Positions 1 to 10,420 of a stretch of DNA of 64,000 nt are shown one piece after another; within the stretch, counting starts at the first letter, position 1; each line of letters starts with the position of its first letter. Made by a program: the position numbers and the translations under genes. Where the stretch lies: NCBI GenBank assembly GCA_963738345.1, contig CAVTWI010000002.1:2604001-2668000 (forward strand). Reading direction: 5' to 3'. This DNA comes from Bog-159 sp963738345. Lineage in GTDB: Bacteria; Acidobacteriota; Terriglobia; Bryobacterales; Bryobacteraceae. The notes under the pieces were generated by a model. It worked only from the letters and a program-made list of their open reading frames with translations. It was not told where the DNA came from and searched no databases.

Positions 1-736
1 CGTTTGGGAAAACGCATACGCGAAGGCGGCTTCGGTTCGTTCCAGACAGTATTACCAGCACGTGGTGGGAGACCCTAGTGGCGAGGCACTGATCGGCATG
101 ATCGACGCTTTGGCCACAAATCACACGAGTTTCCTCCGCGAAGCGGCGCACTTCGATTTTCTGCGTGAGGAGGTCTTCCCCCATCTTCGCCAGAGCGCCG
201 CGCGTCGACATCTGGTGTGCCGCCTGCTCGACAGGTGAGGAGCCCTACACGCTGGCTTTTACTCTCGGCGATGCGTGGGGCATTGAGGCGCTGCAAAAAG
301 TCCGCATTCGCGCCACTGATATTTCCACCAAGGCATTGGCGGCGGCTAAGAGCGCCGTCTATCCCGCGGAACGGTTCACTGCGGTACCGCAGGGTTGGCT
401 GCGCCAGTTTCTGTTGCGCGGCGAAGGGCGTTGGAAGGGCTGGTATCGCGTCAAACCCGAAATCCGCAGTAGGTCGAGTTCGGACGGCTGAACCTGGTCG
501 AGGCTTTCACACAGCGCGACCTATACCCGGTGATTCTTTGCCGTAATGTCATGATCTACTTCGACAAAACCACGCAAGAAGGTGTCGTCAACCGGCTCGC
601 GGCTTGTTTGGAACCTGGCGGCTACCTGTTTATCGGTCATGCCGAAAGCTTGACTGGGGTGCGTCATGATTTGAATTACGTGCAGCCCGCGATCTACCGT
701 AAGCCCGGCGGTGAGAGCGGAAAGGGACTAAAATGA
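1..736 (+). pseudogene. cheR: CheR chemotaxis methyltransferase, 5'-partial and frameshifted
   Basis: CheR transfers methyl groups from S-adenosylmethionine to glutamates of chemoreceptors. The protein can be followed through three frames: an N-terminal helical part (frame 1 to about base 46, then frame 2 to about 185, ending in a FDFLREEVFPHL-type stretch), the SAM-binding part with the signature CSTGEEPYT in frame 3 (165-491), and the C-terminal part from about 473 in frame 2 again with LCRNVMIYFD and LFIGHAESL. All are classic CheR landmarks. Three single-base shifts (near 46, 185-195 and 472) break it, with no in-frame stop otherwise, so sequencing error is as likely as real decay. The 5' end lies outside the window. 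The last codons overlap cheD by 4 bases, as in an intact operon. Identity is secure; whether the gene is functional is not. Confidence 0.85.
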
Positions 737-1263
737 CCAACCTAGTTGTAGGCATGGCGGATTGTCAGGTCAGCAAATCGCCCGATCAAGTGCTCATTAC
801 CTATGCCCTGGGGTCGTGCATCGCCGTAGCCATACACGATCCTGTGGCGGGGGTCGGCGGAATGCTGCACTACATGTTGCCGGAATCGGCGATTTCACCC
901 GTGAAGGCTGGCGAGAATCCGTATATGTTCGCCGACACCGGCATTCCGCTGCTCTTCCGGCGCGCCTATACCTGCGGCGCCGAAAAACGCCGGCTGGTGG
1001 TGCGGGTGGCGGGGGGAGCTCAGGTAATGGACAGAGAAGGCGTCTTTAACATCGGCAAAAGAAACTATCTCGCCTTACGGAAGATTCTGTGGAAGGCTGG
1101 CGTGCTGGTGCAGGGCGAAGACGTTGGCGGCAATATGTCCCGCACAGTCCGTCTGGAAGTCGGTAGCGGCAGGTTCTGGTTACGTGGTTCTGGAACAGCC
1201 GAGCGCGAATTGGAGTCGAGTTCCGCCACGAAAGGAGCAGGTTCATGGCCTTCCGCGTCCTAA
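733..1263 (+). CDS. cheD: CheD chemoreceptor glutamine deamidase
   Basis: CheD deamidates glutamines of chemoreceptors to glutamates, tuning receptor methylation sites. The 176-residue protein shows the family core with Thr23, Cys29 (in ALGSC) and His46 (in MLHYMLP); their relative spacing matches the known catalytic Thr-Cys-His set. The start ATG overlaps the end of cheR (ATGA-type overlap). The C-terminus runs 19 bases into cheY; the last 25 or so residues look less conserved, so a small frame error near the end cannot be excluded. The context (cheR-cheD-cheY-cheX-cheB) supports a chemotaxis-type signalling operon whose receptor and kinase genes would lie to the left. Confidence 0.9.
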   Translation: MTNLVVGMADCQVSKSPDQVLITYALGSCIAVAIHDPVAGVGGMLHYMLPESAISPVKAGENPYMFADTGIPLLFRRAYTCGAEKRRLVVRVAGGAQVMDREGVFNIGKRNYLALRKILWKAGVLVQGEDVGGNMSRTVRLEVGSGRFWLRGSGTAERELESSSATKGAGSWPSAS

Positions 1264-1634
1264 TAGTTGACGATTCGCCTGTGATGCGTTCGTTCATCCG
1301 CCGAATCATCGTGCTCTCGGGTATGCAGGACCCTGAGTTTCTGGAGGCCTCCGACGGGCGCGAAGCCTTGGCGATCATTCGCGACCAATGGGTCGATGTG
1401 GTGCTGACCGACATTAACATGCCGTCGATGGATGGGGCCGAGCTAGTGCGGTGCCTGGAAGCCGAAGGCATGCTGAAGTCCTTGCCAGTGCTGATCGTCT
1501 CGACTGATGGCACCGAAAGCCGCATGCAACAGATGCTATCCATGGGCGCGCGGGGATATGTCAAGAAGCCCTTCCTCCCAGAAACTTTACGCGAGGAATT
1601 GGAACGGGTGCTGGGGGGTACTTATGCTCGATAA
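1245..1634 (+). CDS. cheY: CheY-like single-domain response regulator
   Basis: This 129-residue stand-alone receiver domain is expected to be phosphorylated by a CheA-type kinase and to carry the output of the chemosensory pathway. Visible residues are the acidic pair Asp9-Asp10, the phospho-acceptor Asp56 in VVLTDINMP, a Ser/Thr in VSTDGTE, and the conserved Lys of YVKKPF (Lys107/108). There is no output domain. Its start overlaps the 3' end of cheD and its stop overlaps the start of the downstream cheX-like gene, so translation of the whole operon is probably coupled. Confidence 0.9.
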   Translation: MAFRVLIVDDSPVMRSFIRRIIVLSGMQDPEFLEASDGREALAIIRDQWVDVVLTDINMPSMDGAELVRCLEAEGMLKSLPVLIVSTDGTESRMQQMLSMGARGYVKKPFLPETLREELERVLGGTYAR

Positions 1635-2079
1635 AGATTGGGAAGACTTGTTGGCGACTGCCACTGGCGAGGTCCTCGAAACCATGTTCTTCGCCGGCGT
1701 CTACGGACCGGCGACGCCCGGGTCCGCCGCTACCGGATCTTGCATATCGGCGAACCTCAGCTTTCAAGGCACGCCCAGCGGCGTACTGACTGTCACCGTT
1801 GCCGAACCAGCCATCCGCGCGCTCGCGGCAAACTTCCTGGCATCCGAGGAGGATGAACCTCTTCCCACCGCGCAACTCGAATGCGTCGTCTGCGAACTGG
1901 TCAATATGATCTGCGGCTCACTGCTCAGCCACGTGAAAACCGAAGATCACTTTCGCTTATCCAGCCCGCAACTCTTGCCGGAGATAGTCATCCGCCCAGA
2001 CGGGCTACCCACCCAATCGCTCGACTTGGGCGAAGGAGCCATAGAGATGTGGCTCCTGCTGGAGCCCAATGCCAACTGA
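1624..2079 (+). CDS. CheX-like chemotaxis phosphatase-family protein
   Basis: The 151-residue product starts at an ATG overlapping the last codons of cheY and ends 11 bases into cheB. It resembles the CheX/CheC-type fold: a GEVLETMFF-like helix near the N-terminus and a long helix around ECVVCELVNMICG, the region that in CheX binds and dephosphorylates CheY-P. I infer that it ends the CheY signal. The exact catalytic Glu-x-x-Asn pair is not unambiguous: ELVN at about residues 95-98 is the best candidate. It could be a degenerate adaptor of the same fold. An upstream in-frame start exists but would place the gene deep inside cheY. Confidence 0.7.
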   Translation: MLDKDWEDLLATATGEVLETMFFAGVYGPATPGSAATGSCISANLSFQGTPSGVLTVTVAEPAIRALAANFLASEEDEPLPTAQLECVVCELVNMICGSLLSHVKTEDHFRLSSPQLLPEIVIRPDGLPTQSLDLGEGAIEMWLLLEPNAN

Positions 2080-3103
2080 CGGAAAAATTCGCGTATTGAT
2101 CGTGGACGATTCCGCCATCGTGCGCAAGATCCTGACGGAAGCGCTTTCCGGCCAGGCGGACTTGGAGGTCGTCGGCACGGCGCCCGACCCTTACATTGCC
2201 CGCGACAAAATCCTCAGCCTCCAACCGGACGTGCTGACACTGGATATCGAAATGCCGCGCATGGATGGCCTGACATTCCTGAAAAAGCTGATGCAATTTC
2301 ATCCCATGCCAGTCCTTGTGATCAGTTCCCTGACGCAGGCCTCTTGCCAGATCGCCATGCAGGCGCTGAATCTAGGTGCAGTGGAAGTATTAGCGAAACC
2401 TGGCGGGCCCTACTCCGTCGGCGAATTGCGCCTCGAGCTAGCCTCGAAAATTCGCGCCGCGGCTGCCTCCCGTGTCCGCCGTGCAGTGACACAGCCAGCC
2501 CCAGCGCCCCGCTTGGCAGTTAGCCGCTGGACACCTTCGAGCGTAATTGCGATTGGCGCGTCTACTGGCGGCACGGAAGCTATTGCCGAAGTGTTGCCGC
2601 GCTTGCCGCAAGGCTCTCCAGGAATCGTCATCACACAACATATTCCTGCGGGCTTCTCACGAGCCTTCGCCAACAGGCTGAACCAGATGTGTGCCTTCGA
2701 AGTCAAAGAAGCGGAAGACGGCGATGAACTATGTTCCGGCCGCGCCCTGGTGGCGCCTGGCGATTGGCACATGGTGCTGCGCAAAGCCGGCGCCGGCTAT
2801 CGCGTGGCGGTTAAGACCGGCCCGCGGGTTTGCTATCAGCGCCCATCGGTGGACGTCATGTTCAGTTCCGTCGCGGAAGCCGCTGGGGCACATGCCGTCG
2901 GCGTCCTGCTCACTGGAATGGGATCCGATGGCGCCCAAGGGCTTCTCAAAATGCGGCAGGCCGGTGCCCGTACGATCGCTCAGGACGAAGCCAGTTGCGT
3001 CGTGTTCGGCATGCCGCGCGAGGCGATTCGCGCTGGCGCCGCCGATCGCGTCGCCGCTCTTTCCGTGATTCCGCAAGCTATCCTGGCTGCGATTGCGCAC
3101 TAA
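2069..3103 (+). CDS. cheB: CheB protein-glutamate methylesterase
   Basis: CheB removes methyl groups added by CheR and can deamidate receptors; its activity is switched on by phosphorylation of its receiver domain. The 344-residue protein has an N-terminal receiver (Asp13-Asp14, phospho-Asp59 in LDIEMPRMDG), a linker around residues 130-155, and a C-terminal esterase domain with the catalytic triad visible as Ser165 (GASTGG), His191 (TQHIP) and Asp287 (LLTGMGSDG). Length and domain order are normal. It is the last gene of the operon; no clear terminator hairpin follows. Confidence 0.95.
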   Translation: MPTDGKIRVLIVDDSAIVRKILTEALSGQADLEVVGTAPDPYIARDKILSLQPDVLTLDIEMPRMDGLTFLKKLMQFHPMPVLVISSLTQASCQIAMQALNLGAVEVLAKPGGPYSVGELRLELASKIRAAAASRVRRAVTQPAPAPRLAVSRWTPSSVIAIGASTGGTEAIAEVLPRLPQGSPGIVITQHIPAGFSRAFANRLNQMCAFEVKEAEDGDELCSGRALVAPGDWHMVLRKAGAGYRVAVKTGPRVCYQRPSVDVMFSSVAEAAGAHAVGVLLTGMGSDGAQGLLKMRQAGARTIAQDEASCVVFGMPREAIRAGAADRVAALSVIPQAILAAIAH

Positions 3104-3196
3104 GCGAATTTGGGTGTGTGCAAAGGCACTCAGAACTCAGGGGTGCCGTTAACATTGGCCGTCGATCTGCCTACGAATAATCGGAGGTAAGACACA

Positions 3197-3361
3197 ATGC
3201 TTTATTACGCCCTGGTGTTTCTCGTAATCGCCTTGGTAGCGGCCCTACTGGGATTTGGCGGCATCGCCGTGGCTTTCGCCGGCATCGCTAAGATCCTGTT
3301 CGTCCTCTTCCTAATCCTTTTCGTAGTCAGTCTCGTAATGCATACTGCCAGGCGCGTCTAG
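3197..3361 (+). CDS. DUF1328 small membrane protein (UPF0391 family)
   Basis: A 54-residue hydrophobic protein starting MLYYALVFLVIALVAALL, the hallmark of the DUF1328/YtjA family of two-helix membrane peptides of unknown function, often linked to stress responses. Two membrane segments are visible (about residues 3-22 and 27-48) with a Gly-rich turn (GFGGIAVAFAGIAK) between them. A strong ribosome-binding site (GGAGG, 3183-3187) sits ahead of the ATG. It stands alone between the chemosensory operon and the efflux operon. The next 250 bases (3362-3610) show no gene or clear regulatory motif. Confidence 0.85.
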   Translation: MLYYALVFLVIALVAALLGFGGIAVAFAGIAKILFVLFLILFVVSLVMHTARRV

Positions 3362-3610
3362 ATAAGAGGGGACGCCCTCGTCTGATGCGCCAAACCCAAC
3401 CACCTGAAGCCGGCCTCCCGCCAAGAGTCGTCCGAAATTGCCGGCTTCGAGTTTCCTCCTAACTTTCTCCAAAAGGACCAAGTCGTGAAATCTCGCGAAT
3501 CCGCGAGGCCCGAGTGGTCGGCACCCCCAAGTTAGTCGAATTATCTCTTTTCGAATCCATAACTTCCAATCGGCCTGCCAAATGCACACTCCCCACACGA
3601 GAGAATTCAA

Positions 3611-6600
3611 ATGTGGATCGTAAGAGTAGCGCTGAACCGCCCCTACACTTTCGTCGTACTCGCGCTCCTGATTTTGCTGGTTAGCCCCCTCGTAATTCTG
3701 CGGACACCTACCGACATCTTCCCCAACATCGGTATTCCCGTCGTCAGCGTAATTTGGAACTACGATGGATTTCCGCCGCAGGAAATGTCGGACCGTATCG
3801 TTACCATCACCGAACGCAGCATTACCACCACCGTCAACGACATCGAGCACATGGAATCGCAGTCGTACAACGGCATCGGTGTGATTAAACTTTTCTTCCG
3901 TCCCTCCGTCACCATTGCAACGGCGCTGGCGCAGGTCACCGCCATCTGCCAGACCCAACTTCGCCAACTGCCCCCGGGAACCACCGCGCCGCTCATCCTC
4001 AGCTATAGCGCCTCCACCGTGCCCGTACTGCAGATCGGTCTTAGCAGCACGCGCTTGAGCGAACAACAGTTGTTCGATCTGGGCAGCAATACCATGCGCA
4101 CCCAATTGGCAACCGTGCAGGGCGCGGCTGTGCCTTGGCCTTATGGCGGCAAAATGCGGCTCGTATCCATCGATCTCGATTCGGGCGCGATGCAGGCCAA
4201 AGGGCTTTCCCCTACGGACGTGGTCAACGCCGTCAGCGCCGAAAACCTGATCCTCCCTTCCGGTACAGCCAAGCTTGGCCCCCTCGAATACCAGGTGGAA
4301 ATGAATGGCAGCACGCAGACGATTAACGAATTGAACAATCTGCCGGTGAAAACCATGAATGGCGCCACCATTTACATACGCGACGTGGCACACGTCCGCG
4401 ATGGATTCTCACCTCAAACCAATATCGTCCGGCAGGATGGACATCGTAGTGCGCTGCTCAGCGTTTACAAGACCGGTTCGGCATCGACGCTCGCTATCGT
4501 CAACGATGTGCGCAGCCGCCTTGTCTTCCATGGCGGCCGGCGTTACCGGCGGAACTGAAGGTCACGCCTCTTTTCGACCAATCCATCTTCGTGCGCGCCG
4601 CCGTGCAAGGCGTGGTCCGCGAGGCGCTTACTGCCGCGTGCCTCACTGCCGCCATGATCCTGCTTTTCCTCGGCAACTGGCGCAGCACGCTGATCATCGC
4701 CATCTCCATTCCACTCGCCATCTTGGTTTCGATCATCTGCCTCAGCGCGCTCGGCGAAACCATGAACCTGATGACCCTGGGCGGCCTTGCCTTAGCGGTG
4801 GGAATTCTGGTGGACGACGCTACCGTTGAAATCGAGAACATCGAACGCAACCGTCTGCTGGGGAAAGATCTGCGCGAAGCCATTCTGCACGGAGCGCAAG
4901 AGATCGCCGTACCCGCCTTCGTCTCTACGTTCTGCATCTGCATCGTCTTCGTGCCCATGTTCTTCCTCAGCGGAGTGACTCGCTTCCTCTTCGTGCCCCT
5001 GGCCGAAGCGGTGATCTTCGCCATGCTGGCGTCCTACCTGCTTTCGCGCACGCTGGTCCCGACCATGGTGATGTTCCTGTTGCGCAATCACAACCTGCAT
5101 GCCGAACCCGGTTTCTTCGGCCGTTTCCACCACGCCTTCGAAAACTCCTTCGAACGTTTGCGCGACAGCTATCGCGACGCGTTGGAGGGTTGCATGCGCC
5201 ATGGGGGCGCCTTCGCCACCGCCTTTCTGACGCTGTGCCTGGCCTCCATCGGATTCGTCTTCGTGCTCGGCCAGGATCTCTTTCCCCAAGTCGACGCCGG
5301 TTTGATGCGCCTGCACGTACGCGCCCGCACGGGGTTACGCATCGAAGAGACCGCCCGCCTCACCGACCAAATCGAGAACACCATCCGCACCATGATCCCC
5401 GCCAAAGATCTGGACACCATGCTCGATAACATCGGCCTGCCCTACAGCGGCATTAATCTTTCCTACAGCAATGCCGGCACCATCGGAACTCCCGACGCCG
5501 AGATCCTGGTATCGCTGAAGGAAGGCCACCGTCCCACGCCGGAGTACGTCAAACTGCTGCGCGAGGAATTGCCGCGTCAGTTTCCGGCAACCCAATTCTT
5601 CTTTCAACCGGCCGACATCGTCACTCAGATTCTGAACTTCGGCGTGCCCGCGCCCATCGACGTGCAGATCGCCGGCGCCGACCAGGCCGGCAATTACGAT
5701 GTTGCCCGACGCCTTGCCAATAGTATCCGCAGCGTTTCCGGCGCCGTCGATGTACACGTGCAACAAGCTTACGATGCACCCACGCTGCATCTTGATGTGG
5801 ATCGCACTTTCGCGCAATCCGTCGGACTCAGCCAGCGGGACGTTGCGCAGAATCTCCTGGTATCGCTAAGTTCCAGCTTTCAGACCGCGCCCACCTTCTG
5901 GCTCAATCCGAAGAATGGCATCAGCTACAACGTGGCCGTGCAGACTCCCCAATACCGCGTGGATTCGGTCAAAGCGCTGCTCGATACGCCCATCCGCACG
6001 CCTTCGTCGCCCCAGCCTCAGGTGCTGGGAAACCTGGCGTCGTTCCGTCACGCCAACCAGCCCGCGGTGATCTCCCACTACAACGTTCAGCCGCTGGTTG
6101 ACGTGTTTGCCTCCGTACAGGGCCGCGACTTGGGGGGGGTGGCGCGCGATGTCCGCGTGATCACCGATCGCCTGCAGAAACAGCTTCCGCGCGGCAGCCA
6201 CCTAACAATCGCCGGACAGGTCTCCACCATGTCGCAGTCCTTCATCGGGCTGGGTGCGGGCGTGGCCATGGCCATCGTGCTGGCCTACTTGCTGATCGTC
6301 GTTAATTTCCAATCGTGGCTCGATCCATTTATCATCATCACTGCCCTGCCCGGCGCCCTGGCTGGAATTACGTGGGCGCTTCTGTTGACTCACACGACCC
6401 TGAACGTACCGTCGCTCACCGGCGCCATCATGTGCGTGGGCGTGGCCACCGCCAATAGCATCCTGATGGTTTCTTTCGCCCGTGAACGTATGGACGAAGG
6501 CATGCCAGCGCATGACGCGGCCATCGCCGCGGGCCACACCCGTATGCGTCCCGTCCTGATGACCGCGCTGGCCATGATCATCGGCATGGCGCCCATGGCC

Positions 6601-6756
6601 ATGGGTCTAGGCGAAGGCGGCGAACAGAACGCGCCCCTGGGCCGCGCCGTAATTGGCGGCTTACTTTTCGCTACCGTCGCCACGCTATTCTTCGTCCCCA
6701 CTGTCTTCGGCCTGATCCATGGAGCTCGCGAACGCCGTCGTGACACCAGAGCTTAA
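3611..6756 (+). CDS. RND efflux pump permease (AcrB/MdtB type), one frameshift
   Basis: Inner-membrane proton-driven pump of the RND superfamily, about 1048 residues when the frame break is bridged. The first part (3611-4558) has TM1 with the TPTDIFPNI motif and the first porter loop; the second part continues in another frame with VTPLFDQSIFVRAAVQ and runs to 6756. The proton-relay helix TM4 has the canonical Asp-Asp (GILVDDATVEIENI), unlike the other two pumps in the window. The break lies at about 4515-4545 in a GGC/CGG-rich stretch and is a single-base change. The adaptor gene follows after 2 bases and then the outer-membrane factor, so a complete tripartite pump is encoded. Substrate is unknown. 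Confidence 0.85.
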
Positions 6757-6758
6757 TT

Positions 6759-7967
6759 ATGTCTACACAAGAGATCCCTTTACTCGAACCGGAACCCGAG
6801 ATCGTGAACAACCGGCAATCTACCGCCCGCCGCTGGATCATAGCGGCGCTACTGGCTGTATTGGCTCTCTTCGCCGCGGGCGCCCTCAGCATCAAGGCCC
6901 GTGCCAAAGAGCAGACTGCCTTATCCGGCGAAACCGCCCGCCTGGCTGTCACTACGGTCGCCGCCGGCTATCCTATCCCTGAGCCGCAATCCAACGAACT
7001 CGAATTGCCGGGCAGCGTACAGGCTTACACGGAGTCACCCATCTATGCCCGAACGAATGGCTACCTGGTGCGCTGGTACAAAGATATCGGCGCCACCGTG
7101 GAAAAAGGTGAGTTACTGGCCGACTTAGACACACCCGAAGTGGATCAGGAGCTAAGTCAGTCGCAAGCCGCCCGCCAGCAGATGGTCGCGGCGCTCAACC
7201 TGGCCCATACCAGCGCCGACCGCTGGCGCGACTTGCGCAAGACTGACTCCGTCTCCCAGCAGGAACTCGATCAGCGAACCAGCGACTATGCCCAGGCGCA
7301 AGCCAACCTCAACGCGGCCGATGCCAACGTCCGCCGTCTGCAGCAACTGGAGTCCTTCAAACACGTGTATGCGCCCTTTTCCGGAGTACTCACGCGGCGC
7401 AACGTCGATATCGGCGCACTGGTGAACGCCGGCAATGGCGGATCCGGAAAAGAGCTTTTCAATCTCGCGCTCATCGATCCCCTGCGCGTATATGTGAGTG
7501 TACCGGAGGCCGACGCCCCCGCCATACACGCCGGCATGAAAGCCTACCTCGCCCTCGCCGAGTTTCCCGCTACGCGCTTTGGCGGCACCGTCGTGCGCAC
7601 CGCCAATGCCATAGACCAAAGCACGCGCACCCTGCTTACCGAAGTGGATGTCCCCAACAAAGCCGGGCGCCTTTTGCCGGGCGCTTACGCGCAAGTTCAT
7701 TTTGATGTACCTGTAAGCGGACGCCGCCTTTCGGTGCCATCGAGCGCCATGCTATTCCGCTCCGAAGGTCCCCAAGTTGCGGTAGTCGGTCCTGATAATA
7801 AGGTGCAACTGCACCCGATCGTGATCGGCCGCGATTTCGGTACCAGCTTGGAAATCCTCCAAGGCGTCCGCGCCACAGACCGAGTCGTGCAGAATCCGCC
7901 TGACTCGCTGGAAACCGGCCAGACCGTGCACGTCGTGGAGTCTGCCTCGGAGCGAAAGCCGTCATGA
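6759..7967 (+). CDS. RND efflux periplasmic adaptor (HlyD/MFP family)
   Basis: Membrane-fusion protein linking the upstream RND pump to an outer-membrane channel. The 402-residue sequence has one N-terminal membrane anchor (about 27-45), a lipoyl-like domain (YARTNGYLVRWYKDIGATV and later YAPFSGVLTRRNVDIG), an alpha-hairpin between them (residues ~120-200) and beta-barrel and membrane-proximal domains after. It starts 2 bases after the pump stop codon and overlaps the start of the next gene by an ATGA overlap, so all three are probably translated together. No lipobox is present, so it is anchored by the helix. Confidence 0.9.
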   Translation: MSTQEIPLLEPEPEIVNNRQSTARRWIIAALLAVLALFAAGALSIKARAKEQTALSGETARLAVTTVAAGYPIPEPQSNELELPGSVQAYTESPIYARTNGYLVRWYKDIGATVEKGELLADLDTPEVDQELSQSQAARQQMVAALNLAHTSADRWRDLRKTDSVSQQELDQRTSDYAQAQANLNAADANVRRLQQLESFKHVYAPFSGVLTRRNVDIGALVNAGNGGSGKELFNLALIDPLRVYVSVPEADAPAIHAGMKAYLALAEFPATRFGGTVVRTANAIDQSTRTLLTEVDVPNKAGRLLPGAYAQVHFDVPVSGRRLSVPSSAMLFRSEGPQVAVVGPDNKVQLHPIVIGRDFGTSLEILQGVRATDRVVQNPPDSLETGQTVHVVESASERKPS

Positions 7968-9469
7968 AACACAGTCACCAGCCCGCATCCAGTAACCGCC
8001 GGCCTCTCTGCGTATTTATTCTGGCCGCCGCCATCGCGCTGTGCCTGGCTGGTTGCCGTCCGGTAGGACCGAACTACCACACCCCCCCCGCCCCCCAAGC
8101 CGCCGCATGGCACACCGAGGGACCTTGGCGCCAGGGTGATCCCAAAGACCAGATTCCCAAGGGCGCCTGGTGGGGTATCTTCAAAGACCCCGGCCTGGAC
8201 CGCCTGGAAACCGCGGTGCTCGCGTCCAACCAGGACTTAGTCTCGGCCAATGCGCGCTTGCAGCAGGCCCGCGCGCTCGCTTCCATCGCCATCAGCAATT
8301 TCTATCCGCAAGCCGGCGTTTCGGCATCGGCCCAACGCTATCGCCTATCCGGTGACCGTCCGTCTCTAGGCGGCGTCGTCAACGGACCCATCACTCAGAA
8401 TGCCTGGAATCTGCCCTTCGTGCTTAGTTACGAACCGGACCTGTTCGGCCGCACCAGGCGCAGCGTCGAGGCTGCCAATGCTTCCTATCAGGCTAGTGGC
8501 GCCGACTTCGAAAATGTGAAACTGGTGCTCACCGCGGAGACGGCCGCTGACTTCTTCACCCTGTGCGAGGTCGATGCTGAGATTCGCATCCTCGACGATA
8601 CCGTGGCGTCGCTTGAGAAAGCCGCGGCATTAGTGCAAAACCGCCACGATGGTGGAGTCGCCTCCGGGCTTGACGTTGCGCAGGAACAAGCCCTTTTGGA
8701 AGCCACCCGCACCCAAGCCACACTGGAGCGGCAACTGCGGGCCAATTATGAACACGCGCTTGCGGTACTGTCAGGCGCACCCGCGCCCGATTTTCGCATG
8801 CCCAACGGTTCGCTCCAGAAGTATCTTCCGGCCATTCCCACGGGCGTTCCGTCCGATGTGCTCGAGCGCCGTCCCGATATAGCCCGCGAAGAGCGCCTCA
8901 TGGCTGCCGCCAATGCCCAGATCGGCGTAGCCAAATCGGCTTACTATCCAAGCCTGCAACTGGCCGCCAGCGCGGGGTTCCAAAGCACTGGCATCACCAG
9001 TCTGGTCTCGTTGCCCAGTACACTGTGGGCTGTCGGCGCCACACTGGCACAGCCCCTCATTTCCGGGGGGCGTATCCGCGCAGGCGTGGATTTCGCCAAT
9101 GCCGGCTACCAGGATTCCGTCGCTCAATACCGCCAAACCGTGCTGGTAGCTTTCCAGGAAGTGGAAGATGCCTTAGCCGGACTCCAAGTCTTCGCAGCCG
9201 CGGCTAAGTCCCAGGATTCCGCGGTGGCCGACTCACAACGAGCCTTAAACATCGCGCTGAATCGCTATACCGGCGGATTAGTCACTTACCTGGACGTAGT
9301 CACTGCCCAGCAAAGCTTACTCTCCAACCAGCGGGAATCCGCCCAGATACAAGGTGGCCAATTGGTGGCCTCCGTGATGTTAGTCAAAGCACTCGGCGGA
9401 GGCTGGGACGCCAATAGCCTTGCCGGCATGCCCCTTAAGCCGGGTCTAAAGACTGCATTTCAACCATGA
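7964..9469 (+). CDS. Outer-membrane efflux lipoprotein (NodT/OprM family)
   Basis: The 501-residue protein forms the outer-membrane channel of the tripartite pump. It has an N-terminal lipoprotein signal with lipobox LAGC (Cys31) followed by RPVGPNYHTPP, the standard opening of the NodT group (VGPDY-like). Two repeats of the OEP domain are recognisable, with LDVAQEQALLEATRTQ in the first and YLDVVTAQQSLLSNQ in the second. The start codon overlaps the adaptor stop and its stop overlaps the start of the aldo/keto reductase. Confidence 0.92.
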   Translation: MKHSHQPASSNRRPLCVFILAAAIALCLAGCRPVGPNYHTPPAPQAAAWHTEGPWRQGDPKDQIPKGAWWGIFKDPGLDRLETAVLASNQDLVSANARLQQARALASIAISNFYPQAGVSASAQRYRLSGDRPSLGGVVNGPITQNAWNLPFVLSYEPDLFGRTRRSVEAANASYQASGADFENVKLVLTAETAADFFTLCEVDAEIRILDDTVASLEKAAALVQNRHDGGVASGLDVAQEQALLEATRTQATLERQLRANYEHALAVLSGAPAPDFRMPNGSLQKYLPAIPTGVPSDVLERRPDIAREERLMAAANAQIGVAKSAYYPSLQLAASAGFQSTGITSLVSLPSTLWAVGATLAQPLISGGRIRAGVDFANAGYQDSVAQYRQTVLVAFQEVEDALAGLQVFAAAAKSQDSAVADSQRALNIALNRYTGGLVTYLDVVTAQQSLLSNQRESAQIQGGQLVASVMLVKALGGGWDANSLAGMPLKPGLKTAFQP

Positions 9470-10419
9470 TCCAGGCCGCTGAACATGGACAGATTATGAT
9501 ATACAGACCTGTTGGACAATCAGGAATTACAGCCTCGGTGGTTGCTCACGGCACTTGGGCCATCGGCGGATGGTTGTGGGACGGCACTGGCGTGGCGAAA
9601 TCCATTAGCTCGATCCAATCTTCCCTCGACGCCGGAGTCAATTTCATTGACACCGCCCCGGCTTACGGCCTGGGACTCTCCGAACGGGTCATTGGCGAAG
9701 CTATCCGCGGCCGCCGCGATAAAGTCATCCTGGCTACGAAATGCGGCCTAACCTGGCACACCGGCAAGGGTACTTTCTTCGTGGTTCAGAATGGTACTCG
9801 CATTCACCGCTATCTGGGCGCGGAATCCATTCGGTACGAAGTCGAACACAGCCTGCGCCGCCTGGTGACCGATTATATAGATTTGTACCTGACGCACTGG
9901 CAGGATGCCACTACCCCAATCCAAGAAACCATGGGCACTCTGCTCGATCTGAAAAAGGAAGGCAAGATCCGCGCGATTGGTGTCTCAAACTGTTCCCTCG
10001 GACAGTTACGCCAGTATCGCGCCGTGGGCCCAGTGGATGCGGTGCAGGAAAAATACAACTTGCTGAATCGCGAACTGGAGCGAGAGCACTTACCTTACTG
10101 CGCGCAGAACCATATCGCGGTGCTGGCATACTCACCCCTCGCCAACGGCCTGCTGACCGGCAAAATCGCCGAGTCGCGCGCGCGGGTCCGCGAAATGCTG
10201 GACCGCATGCAACCAGTCGCGCGAAAATATCTGTTTACCGAAGGTCAGTTAGCGGTAGCTTGGGCTCTCGCGCAACCTGGCATTACGCACGCATTGGTGG
10301 GCGCCCGGGACCAAAGTCAGGCTATCGAAAACGCCGCGGCGGGCGGCCTTCTGTTGTCCGAAGCTGACGCCCGGCGCGTTACCGAATTGAGTCAAGCAGG
10401 ATCTTTAGTGGAGGCTTAA
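9466..10419 (+). CDS. Aldo/keto reductase
   Basis: NAD(P)H-dependent oxidoreductase with a TIM-barrel fold, 317 residues. The catalytic tetrad is visible: Asp62 and Tyr67 (IDTAPAYGLGLSE), Lys92 (ILATKCG) and His144 (YLTHWQD). The sequence GVSNCSLGQL and YSPLANGLLTGK are family signatures. The ATG overlaps the stop of the efflux lipoprotein; an alternative ATG eleven codons downstream would give a more usual N-terminus. Its place in an efflux operon suggests detoxification of a carbonyl compound or an accessory metabolic role, but the substrate cannot be read from sequence. Confidence 0.9.
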   Translation: MIQAAEHGQIMIYRPVGQSGITASVVAHGTWAIGGWLWDGTGVAKSISSIQSSLDAGVNFIDTAPAYGLGLSERVIGEAIRGRRDKVILATKCGLTWHTGKGTFFVVQNGTRIHRYLGAESIRYEVEHSLRRLVTDYIDLYLTHWQDATTPIQETMGTLLDLKKEGKIRAIGVSNCSLGQLRQYRAVGPVDAVQEKYNLLNRELEREHLPYCAQNHIAVLAYSPLANGLLTGKIAESRARVREMLDRMQPVARKYLFTEGQLAVAWALAQPGITHALVGARDQSQAIENAAAGGLLLSEADARRVTELSQAGSLVEA

Positions 10420-10420
10420 T

